A DNA stretch of 64,000 bases from Rhizobium leguminosarum bv. trifolii WSM2297 (GTDB lineage Bacteria; Pseudomonadota; Alphaproteobacteria; Rhizobiales; Rhizobiaceae), in NCBI RefSeq assembly GCF_000271845.1, contig NZ_JH719393.1, forward strand, positions 1,061,655 through 1,125,654, written 5' to 3'. The notes under the pieces were generated by a model. That model had not been told where the DNA came from, ran no database searches, and worked only from the letters and a program-made list of their open reading frames with translations. Shown here piece by piece: positions 40,374 through 49,521 of this stretch (positions are counted from its first letter, which is position 1; every line of letters starts with the position of its first letter). The position numbers were made by a program, and so were the translations under genes.

Positions 40374-42085
40374 TTAGTAATGCGACAGTTGGGCCAGTTA
40401 GAGATGCGACAGTCTCGCCTCTCGACGCACTGGTCAATGCCAACGTTGGGAGCAAGGATGGCGACCTTCAGCCTGGTCGAGACCATGAGCGGTCGGAGTC
40501 GTCATGTCCTTTATGATCACCATGTCGCAGAAAGAATTGCATCGCCTCGAAGTCGTTCAGAAGATCCGTGACGAACGCCTGAGCGTCGTCCAGGCGGCTG
40601 AGGTGCTCGATCTCAGCCGAAGTCAGGTTCATCGGCTGCTGCAGGCCTATGACCGGGATGGTCCAGCCGCCCTGGTCTCGAGGAAGCGATCACGACCGAG
40701 CAATCGGCGCCACAGCGAGGATTTTCGCAATGCGGCGCTGGATCTGATCCGCGAACGTTATCCGGATTTCGGTCCGACACTGGCGCGTGAGAAGCTGATC
40801 GAACTGCATCAGATTTCAGTCGCCAAGGAGACGCTGCGCCAATGGATGACCGAGGCCGGCATCTGGGTCTCGCGGCGCGAACGCAAGAAGCGGGTTTTTC
40901 AGCCGCGCGGCCGGCGGGATTGTCTCGGCGAGCTCGTCCAGATCGATGGCTCGCATCACTGGTGGTTCGAGAACCGCGGCCCCAAATGCGCCCCGCTCGT
41001 TTATATCGATGATGCCACCGGCAAGTTGCTGCATCTGCGGTTTGCCGGATCGGAAAACACATTCGACTACCTGCATGCGACGAAGGCCTATTTGCAGCAA
41101 TGGGGCAAGCCTCTGGCATTCTACAGCGACAAGCACGGCGTCTTTCGTTCGATCCATGCGTCGGAGAAGGATCGGACGAGCGGCCTGACACAGTTCGGCC
41201 GGGCGCTGTATGAGCTCAACATCGACATCATCTGCGCCAACACCCCGCAGGCCAAAGGCCGGGTGGAACGCGCCAACCAGACGCTGCAGGATCGGCTGGT
41301 GAAGGAACTGCGGCTGCGCAATATCGACACGATCGAGGCGGCAAACCTCTATGCAGCGGCGTTTATCGAGGATTTCAATGCTCGTTTCGGCAAACCGCCG
41401 CGCAATCCGAAGGACATGCATCGTCCGCTGGCCGATCATGAGAACCTCGATGGTGCCATGTGCCGCAAGGAAGTCCGCACGCTGTCGCAGTCTCTGACGT
41501 TGCGATATGACAAGGTGCTGTTCATTCTCGATCCAACGGAGCAGGCCAAGGCGCTGGCGGGAAAGAAGGTCGTCGTCTGCGACTATCCGGATGGCCGCCT
41601 CGAGATCATGCACGAGAGCTTCATCCTCCCCTACAGAACCTTCGATACCTTGCGGTCGATCCACCGACCGGAGGTCGTTGAGAACAAGCGTTTGGACGAC
41701 ATGCTTTCGATCGTCGCTGAGCTGCAGGCTGGACGTGAACTGCAGCGCAGTAAGAGCGGCCCTCGCCGCACCGGTCAGACGGATCATATGTTTGGGATAC
41801 CGGATGGCAGCCAGGGCAATGGTTATCAGAAGCGTGGCCGCAAGCCCGGCCGGCGGACGGACTTCATGAACGATCCGGAGGTGATTGCTAAAAGGCAGAA
41901 GGCGCTGGCGCGCATGGAGGCAGCGGAATGAATGGTGACAGACATAGTCTCAAAGCTAAAGCCGAAGGGGTGCGTCTCACTCGCCCCCTCCCTACCCTTG
42001 CAACCCGGCCCAGCCGGTTCGGTCGGGGGCTGATCGTCAGTGCCAGTGTCGCGTTTCTAATTGGCTGGCGTCGTCGCAGTTCTAA
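40374..42085 (+). mobile_element. ISNCY-family insertion sequence, apparently intact
   Basis: About 1.71 kb with one transposase gene. Both ends carry related inverted repeats of ~40 bp, each with two TTAG-n3-GCGAC-type motifs exactly 25 bp apart (TTAG at 40374 and 40399; CTAA ending 42060 and 42085). I see no clear target duplication. A 24-bp piece of its 3' untranslated end is found again at 58047-58070. Confidence 0.75.
40504..41931 (+). CDS. ISNCY family transposase
   Basis: 475-aa DDE transposase. N-terminal helix-turn-helix (VVQAAEVLDLSRSQVHRLLQAY), then an integrase-like core with LVQIDGSHHWWFENRGP (first Asp), AFYSDKHGVFR (second Asp) and NTPQAKGRVERANQTLQDRL (Glu), and a basic C-terminal tail (KRGRKPGRRTDFM). 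Length and motifs match ISNCY/IS1202-like transposases. No frameshift or internal stop, so probably active. Confidence 0.9.
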   Translation: MSFMITMSQKELHRLEVVQKIRDERLSVVQAAEVLDLSRSQVHRLLQAYDRDGPAALVSRKRSRPSNRRHSEDFRNAALDLIRERYPDFGPTLAREKLIELHQISVAKETLRQWMTEAGIWVSRRERKKRVFQPRGRRDCLGELVQIDGSHHWWFENRGPKCAPLVYIDDATGKLLHLRFAGSENTFDYLHATKAYLQQWGKPLAFYSDKHGVFRSIHASEKDRTSGLTQFGRALYELNIDIICANTPQAKGRVERANQTLQDRLVKELRLRNIDTIEAANLYAAAFIEDFNARFGKPPRNPKDMHRPLADHENLDGAMCRKEVRTLSQSLTLRYDKVLFILDPTEQAKALAGKKVVVCDYPDGRLEIMHESFILPYRTFDTLRSIHRPEVVENKRLDDMLSIVAELQAGRELQRSKSGPRRTGQTDHMFGIPDGSQGNGYQKRGRKPGRRTDFMNDPEVIAKRQKALARMEAAE

Positions 42086-43437
42086 CCAGCTTTGACAAGT
42101 TTTGCCTAAGCCATTGATAAGGTTAAATTCCTTAATAGGGCGGCAGTTCGATTCCCATCAACTGCTCCAACGAAGGAAGAGGCTTTTTTCTGCTCCCATC
42201 AAAGCAGAACACCTGCACAATCAAGTCGCTACGAATATTGCGTCGAGATGAACCTGGAGCGGTCGCCACGAAAGACTTCGAACAAGATCTTCGGTCAGCG
42301 ATTCCGCTATATCCCGCTTCAACCTGATCAGCAATTATATTGCCTGGCAACGGGGCAGGGGGAGAGCCGCCAACCCTGAGGATGCTCCAGGAAAGCGGTT
42401 TCGCCAGCCCCGGCACGTTGCGGACCTGATTGCGCTTTTGCGGGTTCGGAACAAGATGGGGTGGTCGCCGTCTTCTCCGTCCTGTGGGCTACAACCACAT
42501 CATCTTGGCATATTGCAATGCCGTGAGGGGAGGACGGCAACCACCCCATCTTGTTCCGAACCCCGGGCGTCAGGCGATCTGATCCGCATCACCTGATACC
42601 TACCCCCATCATGAGCCGATGGGGCAGATGGGCTCCTCAATTTAGGGCAATCCGTGCGCATCAAAATTCGATGCCTTGCGATGGGCCGGCTTTGATCGGC
42701 TTTCGTTCCGAATTCCAGTCGATCGCCCTTTATCAATGAAAACGCTAATATAGAAATGCCCGAAAATTCATCTTACGTTCATGCAGACGGAGATCGACCA
42801 AAATAGTATCGTGCGCAATTTTTGATCGCTAACGATAATAATAGTCAACGTTTTGCAGACGATGATTTTCGAAAATCGCAAATTACGTTCTGAGATTATA
42901 TTTCTGGTTTTGCGTCGGGCGACTTGTTCGACTTAATATTTCTTTTTCCTGAGGGAAACTGGAGGACCTGTGTTATTATGTGATTATTCTGACAAGGTAT
43001 TTTTCTTGCGGCGACACCTACGCAACACGAAGGCAACGGCCTGCAAAAGCGCGGATCATATGTTTGCGTCGAACCTTTCGGATCATGGCCGCGACACAGG
43101 GTTTCGACTAGGCGCGATAAAACAATGATTGGCGAGAAAAATGCAATCTCCGCGAAAGAAAAAGGACTTGAGGTTTGCTAGGCGCCACGCAAGGCAGAGC
43201 AGCGCGTTACTAGGCAGGAACTAATGTTAAACAGACTCCGCTTGATGGGCAGACCGATGGATCTGGAGCATGCGCTGCTGGGCAGGCTCTATGATCGCAG
43301 GAGGCGGGTCATGTACCGCTGAAGCGAATCGAAGACTTCCTTGAGGTGAATGTGCAGTGATATCGTAATCTCATATGCCCTGGGTGGCCCGTCGTTGTGG
43401 TCGCAAAGGCGGCCGGTGCATCCGGCGGGAGACTATC
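42086..43437. other. Gene-free AT-richer stretch with an inverted-repeat element
   Basis: Over 1.3 kb without a supportable gene. The only strong structure is the 122-bp element at 42442-42563. From 42730 to 43000 the DNA is noticeably AT-richer than its surroundings. Confidence 0.5.
42442..42563. repeat. 122-bp element with 24-bp perfect terminal inverted repeats
   Basis: Left end GGGTTCGGAACAAGATGGGG (first 20 of 24) is exactly complementary to the right end at 42540-42563. The stem continues inward with mismatches (GCCGTC pairs with GACGGC), and a small hairpin GGCAT/ATGCC lies at the centre. It encodes nothing. It resembles palindromic intergenic elements or MITEs of rhizobia in size and form; identity unverified. 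Confidence 0.7.
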
Positions 43438-44058
43438 ATGCCGGCCGGGAACGGTACTGAAATGACTGCTGCTGACATCCGCGACGCGACCATGCAATCC
43501 GGCGCGAACCGCTATCTCGGCAAACCTTTCGAGCTTTTGACCGAGCGCGAACAGGCGGTTATGCGGCGGTTGATCTCCCGGCATGCCATCGCCCATGACT
43601 CCAATCAGTCCTTCGATGCAAAGCTGACGGCCTCGCAGCGACTAGCTGACAAGGTGGCCGAATTCGGCGGTTCGTGGACCTTCATCATCCTTTTCGGTTT
43701 CGTTCTTGCCCTCTGGGTCGCCGGCAATCTTCTCGCCGCAACCCGCGCCTTCGATCCCTATCCGTTCATCTTTCTCAATCTTATCCTCTCGATGCTGGCA
43801 GCCGTGCAGGCGCCTGTCATCATGATGAGCCAGAATAGGCATGCCGCGAAAGACCGGGTGGATGCCGCGCATGATTACGAGGTTAACTTGAAGGCTGAGA
43901 TCGAAATCATGGCGCTGCATGACAAGCTCGACGAACTGAGAAATATCGACCTCAAATCGCTCGTCGCCCAACAGGAGGAGCAGATCGCGCTGCTCACGAA
44001 AATGATATCAGGCCCGCCAGAGCAACAGCGGCAGAATGTTTTGGGTACCGGAGGGTAG
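43438..44058 (+). CDS. DUF1003 membrane protein
   Basis: 206-aa protein of the DUF1003 family. Two membrane helices at about 95-115 and 125-145, in the hallmark stretch ADKVAEFGGSWTFIILFG, FDPYPFIFLNLILSMLAAVQ and APVIMMSQNRHAAKDR, followed by a cytoplasmic coiled-coil-like tail (LKAEIEIMALHDKLDEL). Start at ATG 43438 with GGCGGGA upstream; 43462 is possible. Function unknown. One base separates it from the flavin-binding protein gene, so the two are cotranscribed. Confidence 0.82.
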   Translation: MPAGNGTEMTAADIRDATMQSGANRYLGKPFELLTEREQAVMRRLISRHAIAHDSNQSFDAKLTASQRLADKVAEFGGSWTFIILFGFVLALWVAGNLLAATRAFDPYPFIFLNLILSMLAAVQAPVIMMSQNRHAAKDRVDAAHDYEVNLKAEIEIMALHDKLDELRNIDLKSLVAQQEEQIALLTKMISGPPEQQRQNVLGTGG

Positions 44059-44059
44059 T

Positions 44060-44503
44060 ATGCAATTACGGGAGATGAGCGATGATGACTGCATTGAATT
44101 TCTGGGCAACCACACCTTTGGCCATCTCGGATGCAACGGTGAACAATATCCGTACCTCGTTCCCATTCACTACGCCTATGAAGGACGCAGGCTCTTCATG
44201 TTTTCCATGCCCGGTTTGAAGATCGACCGGCTCAGGGCAAACCCCCTTGCTAGTTTCCAGGCCGAAGAACTCCATCAGGACAGACGATGGAAAAGCGTCC
44301 TCGTTCAAGGTCGTTTTGAGGAGCTGACAGATAATCCACAGCGCCGCAACGAGCGCATCCATGCATGGTCGCTTCTTGAAAAGCGCGTCTTGTGGTGGGA
44401 GCCTGGATCTTTTACTTTCGGCTCTGATACGGACGGGACCTCGGAAGGGCCGATCTTTTTAAGTCTTTCGATAGAGCTGCTTTCCGGACGGCAGACCATT
44501 TGA
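44060..44503 (+). CDS. Pyridoxamine 5'-phosphate oxidase-family (flavin-binding) protein
   Basis: 147-aa split-barrel protein. N-terminal MQLREMSDDDCIEFLGNHTFGHLGC, YPYLVPIHYAYEG, LFMFSMPGLKIDRLRANPLASFQ and WKSVLVQGRFEEL are typical of small PNPOx-like FMN-binding proteins of stress regulons. Start 44060 has GGAGGGT 6 nt upstream and begins 1 nt after the DUF1003 stop. Substrate unknown. Confidence 0.82.
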   Translation: MQLREMSDDDCIEFLGNHTFGHLGCNGEQYPYLVPIHYAYEGRRLFMFSMPGLKIDRLRANPLASFQAEELHQDRRWKSVLVQGRFEELTDNPQRRNERIHAWSLLEKRVLWWEPGSFTFGSDTDGTSEGPIFLSLSIELLSGRQTI

Positions 44504-44636
44504 CGATACCGCGAAGCATGTTTTGTTCGTGCCTCGATAAAGCGCAATGGAAGTGCATCCGTTTTTATCGACAGCCAATGAAGCGGGCGCTGTCTGACAA
44601 GGGCCATTCCCTTCGCCGCAATCAAAGGAGGATGCC

Positions 44637-44693
44637 ATGTCCTCCGTCTTCAAACACTCTATCGCGACATGCGAGAATGGTCATCTATGGTAA
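44637..44693 (+). CDS. 18-codon leader ORF coupled to the next gene
   Basis: ATG at 44637 follows an excellent ribosome site (AAAGGAGG, 44624-44631, 5 nt spacing) and encodes MSSVFKHSIATCENGHLW. Its TAA (44691-44693) overlaps the next gene's start ATG (44687) in ATGGTAA. The gene downstream has no ribosome site of its own, so coupling is likely. May be a leader peptide or the remnant N terminus of the next protein. Confidence 0.4.
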   Translation: MSSVFKHSIATCENGHLW

Positions 44694-44977
44694 AGGTCAT
44701 CCCCGGAGAGGGAAGCGCTGCATTGAGCCGGGAGCGTCTGCTCGGTGTGCTCAAGCGAGCAGATTATGCGACGTCAGACCTTCTGGCATCCGAGAGCGGC
44801 GGCCATCACGATGAAGTGGTGATCATCAGGCGCATCAAGGAAGCGACTATCCCTTCGCCCAGCTATCCCGCTTCGCGGCGGCGCAAGCTGAATGCCGATC
44901 CGAAAGCCTTGGCATCATGGGAAAACGAAGGGGGCGCGGTGTGGGCCGTCGACGCGCCGCTCAAGCTGAATCGATAG
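44687..44977 (+). CDS. Small hypothetical protein
   Basis: 96-aa protein of unknown function, basic and proline-rich in the second half (TIPSPSYPASRRRKLN). No signal peptide, membrane helix or known motif. Start ATG 44687 (MVKVIPGEG) lies inside the leader ORF's end. Codon use is similar to surrounding genes. Confidence limited to its being translated. Confidence 0.4.
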   Translation: MVKVIPGEGSAALSRERLLGVLKRADYATSDLLASESGGHHDEVVIIRRIKEATIPSPSYPASRRRKLNADPKALASWENEGGAVWAVDAPLKLNR

Positions 44978-45075
44978 CGGACCGAATAGGTCGCCCTCAG
45001 CGTTAAACCATATGGGAAGGCGCACGGGACGACTAATTGGCAATATTTTTCATTTTTACCGTTAGTGATGAGGAT

Positions 45076-46077
45076 CTAGGTGGCAAGCTTTTCGCCTTTC
45101 AGCTTCAGGGTCACGATTATTCCCTCCGGCGACCATTCATAGTCGATGGTCCCTCCCAGATGTCCAGAGACACTGCGCCGCACGAGCTTGCTTCCATAAC
45201 CCTCCGCAGCTGCCGGAGGCTCGACCTGCGGCCCACCACGTTCCATCCACACCAGTTCCAGGTCCGCGCCCGTTGTGGATCCAGAGACGTCAAGCGTCCC
45301 GGTATCAGCGGAAAGCGCGCCGTACTTTACCGAGTTTGTCGCGAGCTCATGAATAATCAGCGACAATGCTGTCGCCGCGCCATCTCCCACTCCCATGCGA
45401 GGGACGGCCACACGAATGCGACCACTGAATGCACCAAGGTCTTCATAAGGAGCCAGCAGAACGGAAAGCAGGTCGCCGAGCAAGGCGGCGCGGCCCTGGC
45501 TTCCGGGAAGCGGGCGCACCAGATCATGGGCACGCCCGAGTGCGGCCAAGCGCCCCGTCAGTTCCTTTGCCATTTCCTTCGCCGTGGTGGTCGACTGGGA
45601 CGTGATGTTGGTGAGCCCCGTCGCTATCGCCAGGAGGTTTTTGACACGGTGGCTCATTTCGCCGGCAAGCAGTTCGTGGCCTTCTTCGGCCTGCTTGCGG
45701 TCGGTCACATTCAAAAAGATCCCGAACATTTGATGGTCGTGGATAGCGCTATCGTCGCCCACGCCTCGCGCCGAAATCCAGCGGATTTCCTCCCCCACCA
45801 TTATTCGGAAGTCGACCTCATACGATCCAACAACGCCCCGTGTTGCGACGAAGGCAGCCCGCACGCGGTCCCGGTCTGCGGGATGGATATGAGCCGACAG
45901 ATCCTCGAAGCTGACCTCGCCGCTCTTAGTCAGCCCCCAGAGGTTGAAGCCCTGCTCATCCATCGCAAAACGATCATTGTTCACGTTCCACGCCCAAAGG
46001 GCGACGCCTGCCGCCTCGATGGCGCGGCGTAGATTCTCGGGCTTCCAAAGGGGGTGAAGAGGGTTGCTGTGCGGCAT
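45076..46077 (-). CDS. PAS-domain HWE-type sensor histidine kinase
   Basis: 333-aa soluble kinase. A PAS/PAC domain spans ~15-135 (GVALWAWNVNNDRFAMDEQG, PADRDRVRAAF, FLNVTDRKQAEE). The phosphoacceptor block is GEMSHRVKNLLAIATGL and the ATP-binding part LIIHELATNSVKYGALS, then GYGSKLVRRSVSGHLGG. These mark the HWE/HisKA_2 class common in rhizobia in general stress and light/redox signalling. Start at ATG 46077 has GGTGGAG upstream; 46197 in frame lacks one. No response regulator is adjacent. Confidence 0.88.
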   Translation of the reverse strand: MPHSNPLHPLWKPENLRRAIEAAGVALWAWNVNNDRFAMDEQGFNLWGLTKSGEVSFEDLSAHIHPADRDRVRAAFVATRGVVGSYEVDFRIMVGEEIRWISARGVGDDSAIHDHQMFGIFLNVTDRKQAEEGHELLAGEMSHRVKNLLAIATGLTNITSQSTTTAKEMAKELTGRLAALGRAHDLVRPLPGSQGRAALLGDLLSVLLAPYEDLGAFSGRIRVAVPRMGVGDGAATALSLIIHELATNSVKYGALSADTGTLDVSGSTTGADLELVWMERGGPQVEPPAAAEGYGSKLVRRSVSGHLGGTIDYEWSPEGIIVTLKLKGEKLAT

Positions 46078-46296
46078 TTGCTCCACCGGGCTGCTTCGAG
46101 GGTTGCTGACCTTTGTGGGGCGTTCAAGCCTCCATGAAGATTTACTCACTCTAGTCACAGGGCGCAATTGCCAAAGAGGCGACGGCGCACAGTGCACCCG
46201 AAATGATGCATGGAGAGCGGCGAGTCCCTCACAATGGAGGAAGAGAACGAATGAGGGAGTGTACCCACAGCCGCGCAGCAGCAGCCGAGAGATGCG

Positions 46297-46635
46297 TTAC
46301 AACGATCCAGTGTCAGACCGCTGAGAGCGTGCCTCAACAAGCTCGTCGAAGAAGTCGACGATCAGGTCCGCCACTCTCTCGGCCTCATCCTCCGTCATAT
46401 AAGGGGTGATTTCAACAGCGATGCGCTCGATGTCATCGCGGTCCGGTCCGATATCGTCGAGAATTCTGGCCAACTTGATCCGCAATTCTAAGTCACCATC
46501 GAACTGGTCGAGGGTTACCGATGAAATGCTCGTTGTGGCTTCGAGTAAGCGTGCCTGGATACTATCGGAGGATGTCGCCAAAGCTCGAACCGCAGCAAAA
46601 AACTGCTCCCGCGGGGCTGCATATTTATCGTCCAT
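46297..46635 (-). CDS. Small acidic hypothetical protein
   Basis: 112-aa, strongly acidic helical protein from ATG 46635 (MDDKYAAPREQFF). Repeating DDI/ERIA/DEAERVADLIVDFFDEL segments suggest a helical bundle or coiled coil. AAGGAAA is 12-13 nt upstream. No family recognised. Same strand as the histidine kinase, about 220 nt upstream of it, so it could share its transcript. Confidence 0.5.
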   Translation of the reverse strand: MDDKYAAPREQFFAAVRALATSSDSIQARLLEATTSISSVTLDQFDGDLELRIKLARILDDIGPDRDDIERIAVEITPYMTEDEAERVADLIVDFFDELVEARSQRSDTGSL

Positions 46636-46923
46636 TTTGGGATCGTTTTCCTTGCGATTGGCGCTGGATGCGAAGTTCCAGGATGATCCACGCCCGGGGC
46701 ATTGCCCGGTCAAGGAAGCCACCCTGTATCACCTCCCACTGTCTGTGAATAGCGGGTATTTTGGGGAGTGGCGAAGCGCTATGATTCAAAGCCCACCGTA
46801 ATGGGTCCTTCGCCGGAACTTTCCCTCGTTTAAGGCGCTCGGTTATAGGCCCAGTCGCCCGAAGCTGCGGTTTTGGCCAACTCAAAGAACAGATAGCGAA
46901 CTTGTCAATCAGCACCGAACATT

Positions 46924-48578
46924 GGGTCTGACTCATATTTGATGATTTCGAAGTTGAAACAGGTGCTGTTATCAAAGAGGAATCAGCACCATGGCGACCA
47001 AATTTCGTCTGTCGTCCCTGATCCCGGCCGGATTGATTGTTGAGCGTTCCGACGAGAGCGACGGGGTTATCATTGTTTCAGCGCGGGCTGCTGCCGATCG
47101 ACGTTCCTGCCCTTTATGCAATCGCATGTCAGATCGAATTCATAGCCGTTACGTTCGGATGATTGCCGATTTGCCCTGTGCCGGCACCAAGGTCCAACTG
47201 CGGTTGTCGGCACGGCGCTTTGTTTGTGAGATGACATTCTGCCGTCGTCGAATTTTCGTCGAGAGGTTTGGAGAGCTTGTCGTTCCGGAGCGCAGTCGTC
47301 GAACTGCTCGGCTTGATACTATCGTACATCATCTCGGGTTGGCTCTGGGAGGGCGGCCTGCAGCAGCCTTCGCCAAACGCTTGATGATCCCAGTTAGCAA
47401 TGACACGCTGATCCGGGCGGTAAGAAGAAAATCCACGATGCCGGATGATGCGCTAAACGTCGTCGGGGTTGACGATTGGGCTTTCCGTCGCAATCACCGC
47501 TATGGCACCGTCGTATGTGATCTTGAGAAGCGAAGGATTATCAAGCTTCTGCCTGATCGGGAGATCGCGACAGTTTCGGCGTTCCTTGCTCAGCACCCCG
47601 AAATAGCGATTGTTTCTCGCGATCGAGGCGGCGGCTATCGTGAAGCTGCCGCTAAGGCTTTGCCACATGCCATTCAGGTCGCGGATCGTTGGCATTTGAT
47701 GGAGAACGCCAGCGCGGCGTTCCTCGACATCGTGCGCAAATCCATGCGAGCAATCCGTGCCGCCATTGGCGCTACGACGATCAATCCTAAGCTACTCACC
47801 TGCGCTGAACGGCTGCAATATGACAGTTATCTGAGGCGCGAGGACGCGAATACGACGATCAGCAAGCTCGCCGCCGCCGGCGTTCCGATAAAGGAAATCG
47901 TTCGACGAACCGGCTATAGCCGTGGGACAGTGCGCCAGATTGTCCGCGGTCACAGATCCGATGTGTTCCGTGTCAGACAAAGTTCCCTTGAGGCTCATCT
48001 TCCCTTGTTAGATCAACTCTGGACGTCCGGGCAGCGCAACGGCGCTGAACTTTGGCGCCAGCTAAAATGCAGAGGCTTTCGTGGTTGTTCTCGTGTGGTT
48101 GGAGAGTGGGCGGCAAGGCGACGGCGGTCCGAGCGGATCTCCGATCAGCAACTTCAAAAAGTGCCATCCGCCAGAACGATTGCCCGATTGATGACAACTG
48201 CTCGCGATCAACTGAGCAAAGCCGACACAATTACCATCGCGGCCATCGAAGCCGGCGTTCCCGCCTTGGTCGAAGCCCGCAACCTGATTGATCGGTTCCA
48301 AACAATGATCCGAAGGAAGGCCAAGACCGAACTCGACCCGTGGATCGCTGATGCAAGCGACAGTCTGTTCGCCTCCTTTGCCAACGGGATCCTGAAAGAC
48401 AAGGCAGCAGTGTCTGCAGCAATCACCGAACCTTGGTCAAACGGCCAGGTTGAAGGACAGATCAACAAGCTGAAACTCGTTAAAAGGCAAATGTATGGGC
48501 GTGCCAAGCTGGATCTTCTTCAGGCACGGTTGATCGGCGCAATGTGAAAGAAGCCGTCATCAAATATGCGTCAGACCC
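46924..48578 (+). mobile_element. ISL3-family insertion sequence, apparently intact
   Basis: About 1.66 kb flanked by inverted ends GGGTCTGACTCATATTTGAT (left) and the complement of its near-identical right copy (one mismatch). Directly outside both ends is AACATT (46918-46923 and 48579-48584), a 6-bp duplication; ISL3 elements typically make 8 bp. A single transposase gene fills it. Confidence 0.8.
46991..48547 (+). CDS. ISL3 family transposase
   Basis: 518-aa transposase. N-terminal zinc-finger-like Cys cluster (SCPLCNRMSD with RFVCEMTFCRRRIF), a DDE core with VGVDDWAFRRNHRYGTVVCD (first Asp), SRDRGGGYREAAAKALPHA (second Asp) and QVADRWHLMEN, and EPWSNGQVEGQINKLKLVKR (Glu) near the end. 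An inserted helical region with a helix-turn-helix (IKEIVRRTGYSRGTVRQIV) is seen in longer ISL3 members. Reading frame intact. Confidence 0.92.
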   Translation: MATKFRLSSLIPAGLIVERSDESDGVIIVSARAAADRRSCPLCNRMSDRIHSRYVRMIADLPCAGTKVQLRLSARRFVCEMTFCRRRIFVERFGELVVPERSRRTARLDTIVHHLGLALGGRPAAAFAKRLMIPVSNDTLIRAVRRKSTMPDDALNVVGVDDWAFRRNHRYGTVVCDLEKRRIIKLLPDREIATVSAFLAQHPEIAIVSRDRGGGYREAAAKALPHAIQVADRWHLMENASAAFLDIVRKSMRAIRAAIGATTINPKLLTCAERLQYDSYLRREDANTTISKLAAAGVPIKEIVRRTGYSRGTVRQIVRGHRSDVFRVRQSSLEAHLPLLDQLWTSGQRNGAELWRQLKCRGFRGCSRVVGEWAARRRRSERISDQQLQKVPSARTIARLMTTARDQLSKADTITIAAIEAGVPALVEARNLIDRFQTMIRRKAKTELDPWIADASDSLFASFANGILKDKAAVSAAITEPWSNGQVEGQINKLKLVKRQMYGRAKLDLLQARLIGAM

Positions 48579-48617
48579 AACATTCCATGCTTAAACACAG
48601 CGAACTCGCGATCACAT

Positions 48618-49080
48618 GGAATCTGACGGCGCGCCTTGACCTTCCAAGGCTCGGTAGACAGTCATCCTGGAAATGCGGGCGACGGCGGCTTTGGTCGCAC
48701 CAGCCGTGATCAGCCTGCGGATTCCGGCGTCATCGACATTCATTTTCACTGCCCTTGTAAATGCCGTCAGCTTTTGCCGCGTCGATGCCCGCTCTTTGCC
48801 TGTCTTTGATGGACTTGAGTTCCATGTCGGCGACCATCGGAGGACAGTAATGACCATCCGGCCCATGCTTCCGGCTGTCGTGACTTCGGGCTCAGGAACG
48901 CGGAGGGACGCCCCTTTTCGTCAAGCTCATGAACAAGATTTAGAACGCCGCGTGTGGAACGGCCGAGCCGATCAAGCCGCAGCACCACCAGTTCGTCGCC
49001 CGCGTGCAAAAACTGCATGATGGTTTCCAGCTCGGACCGCCCCTTTCGAGATGCTCCCGATCCGGGCTGACACGTGAGGA
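48618..49080 (-). pseudogene. Decayed serine resolvase/invertase gene
   Basis: Pieces of a Tn3-type resolvase in different frames: ELETIMQFLHAGDELVVLRL then DRLGRSTRGVLNLVHEL (catalytic-domain helix E region), GRMVITVL, and the C-terminal helix-turn-helix VDDAGIRRLITAGATKAAVA then ISRMTVYRALEG. The N terminus with the catalytic Ser is missing and at least two frameshifts lie between pieces. Abuts the ISL3 element's right end. Confidence 0.75.
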
Positions 49081-49245
49081 CATGATGAGATACATCATCA
49101 GGGAGTGGATGGAAAAGAACAGCTTCCTGTCGATGCACGCGCGATCGCCGATTAGTCGAACGGGGGCAACTCCGCGCTCATATCGACCCGCACCAAGGCC
49201 AGGCTGAAAGAGCTTTTGGCTCAAAATGACTTGCTTGTAGTTTTA

Positions 49246-49280
49246 GCGGCCGGTGGACAAGTCACAAACGCACCGGCCGC
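49246..49280 (-). terminator. Hairpin downstream of the DUF2934 gene
   Basis: Perfect 10-bp arms (GCGGCCGGTG/CACCGGCCGC) with a 15-nt loop, 16 nt after the DUF2934 stop. No T-tract follows on the minus strand, so it may serve RNA stability. Confidence 0.4.
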
Positions 49281-49295
49281 TGCCCCCTCGCCGCG

Positions 49296-49493
49296 CTAGC
49301 CTTTCGGATTTTGCGGACGGTATTCTTTCTGTGGCTTGGGAAACGGTGCTTCGGGGACCTGTGGCGGTGCCTGGCCGTTCATCTCCTTCACGGCCAACTC
49401 CCAAATCTCGATGTCTTTCCCGTTGGGGCACCCTTGGCGTTCCCAAATGGCATAGGCGCGACGGCGCAATTGCTCTTCATCACTAAGTTGCAT
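49296..49493 (-). CDS. DUF2934 protein
   Basis: 65-aa protein consisting mainly of DUF2934: EEQLRRRAYAIWERQGCPNG then DIEIWELAVKEM, followed by a Pro-rich tail (PPQVPEAPFPKPQ). GGAG about 9 nt before ATG. The module also ends the response regulator at 2 kb. Role unknown. A GC-rich inverted repeat (GCGGCCGGTG/CACCGGCCGC, 49246-49280) lies just downstream and may end transcription. Confidence 0.7.
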   Translation of the reverse strand: MQLSDEEQLRRRAYAIWERQGCPNGKDIEIWELAVKEMNGQAPPQVPEAPFPKPQKEYRPQNPKG

Positions 49494-49521
49494 GTTTGAT
49501 AACTCCGCGGATCGGGGCTAG

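Noticed and set aside
43215..43243. Possible EcfG (general stress sigma) promoter GGAAC-n17-CGCTT upstream of DUF1003
   Set aside because: The -10 part does not match CGTT and the distance to the gene is about 200 nt, so I do not claim it.
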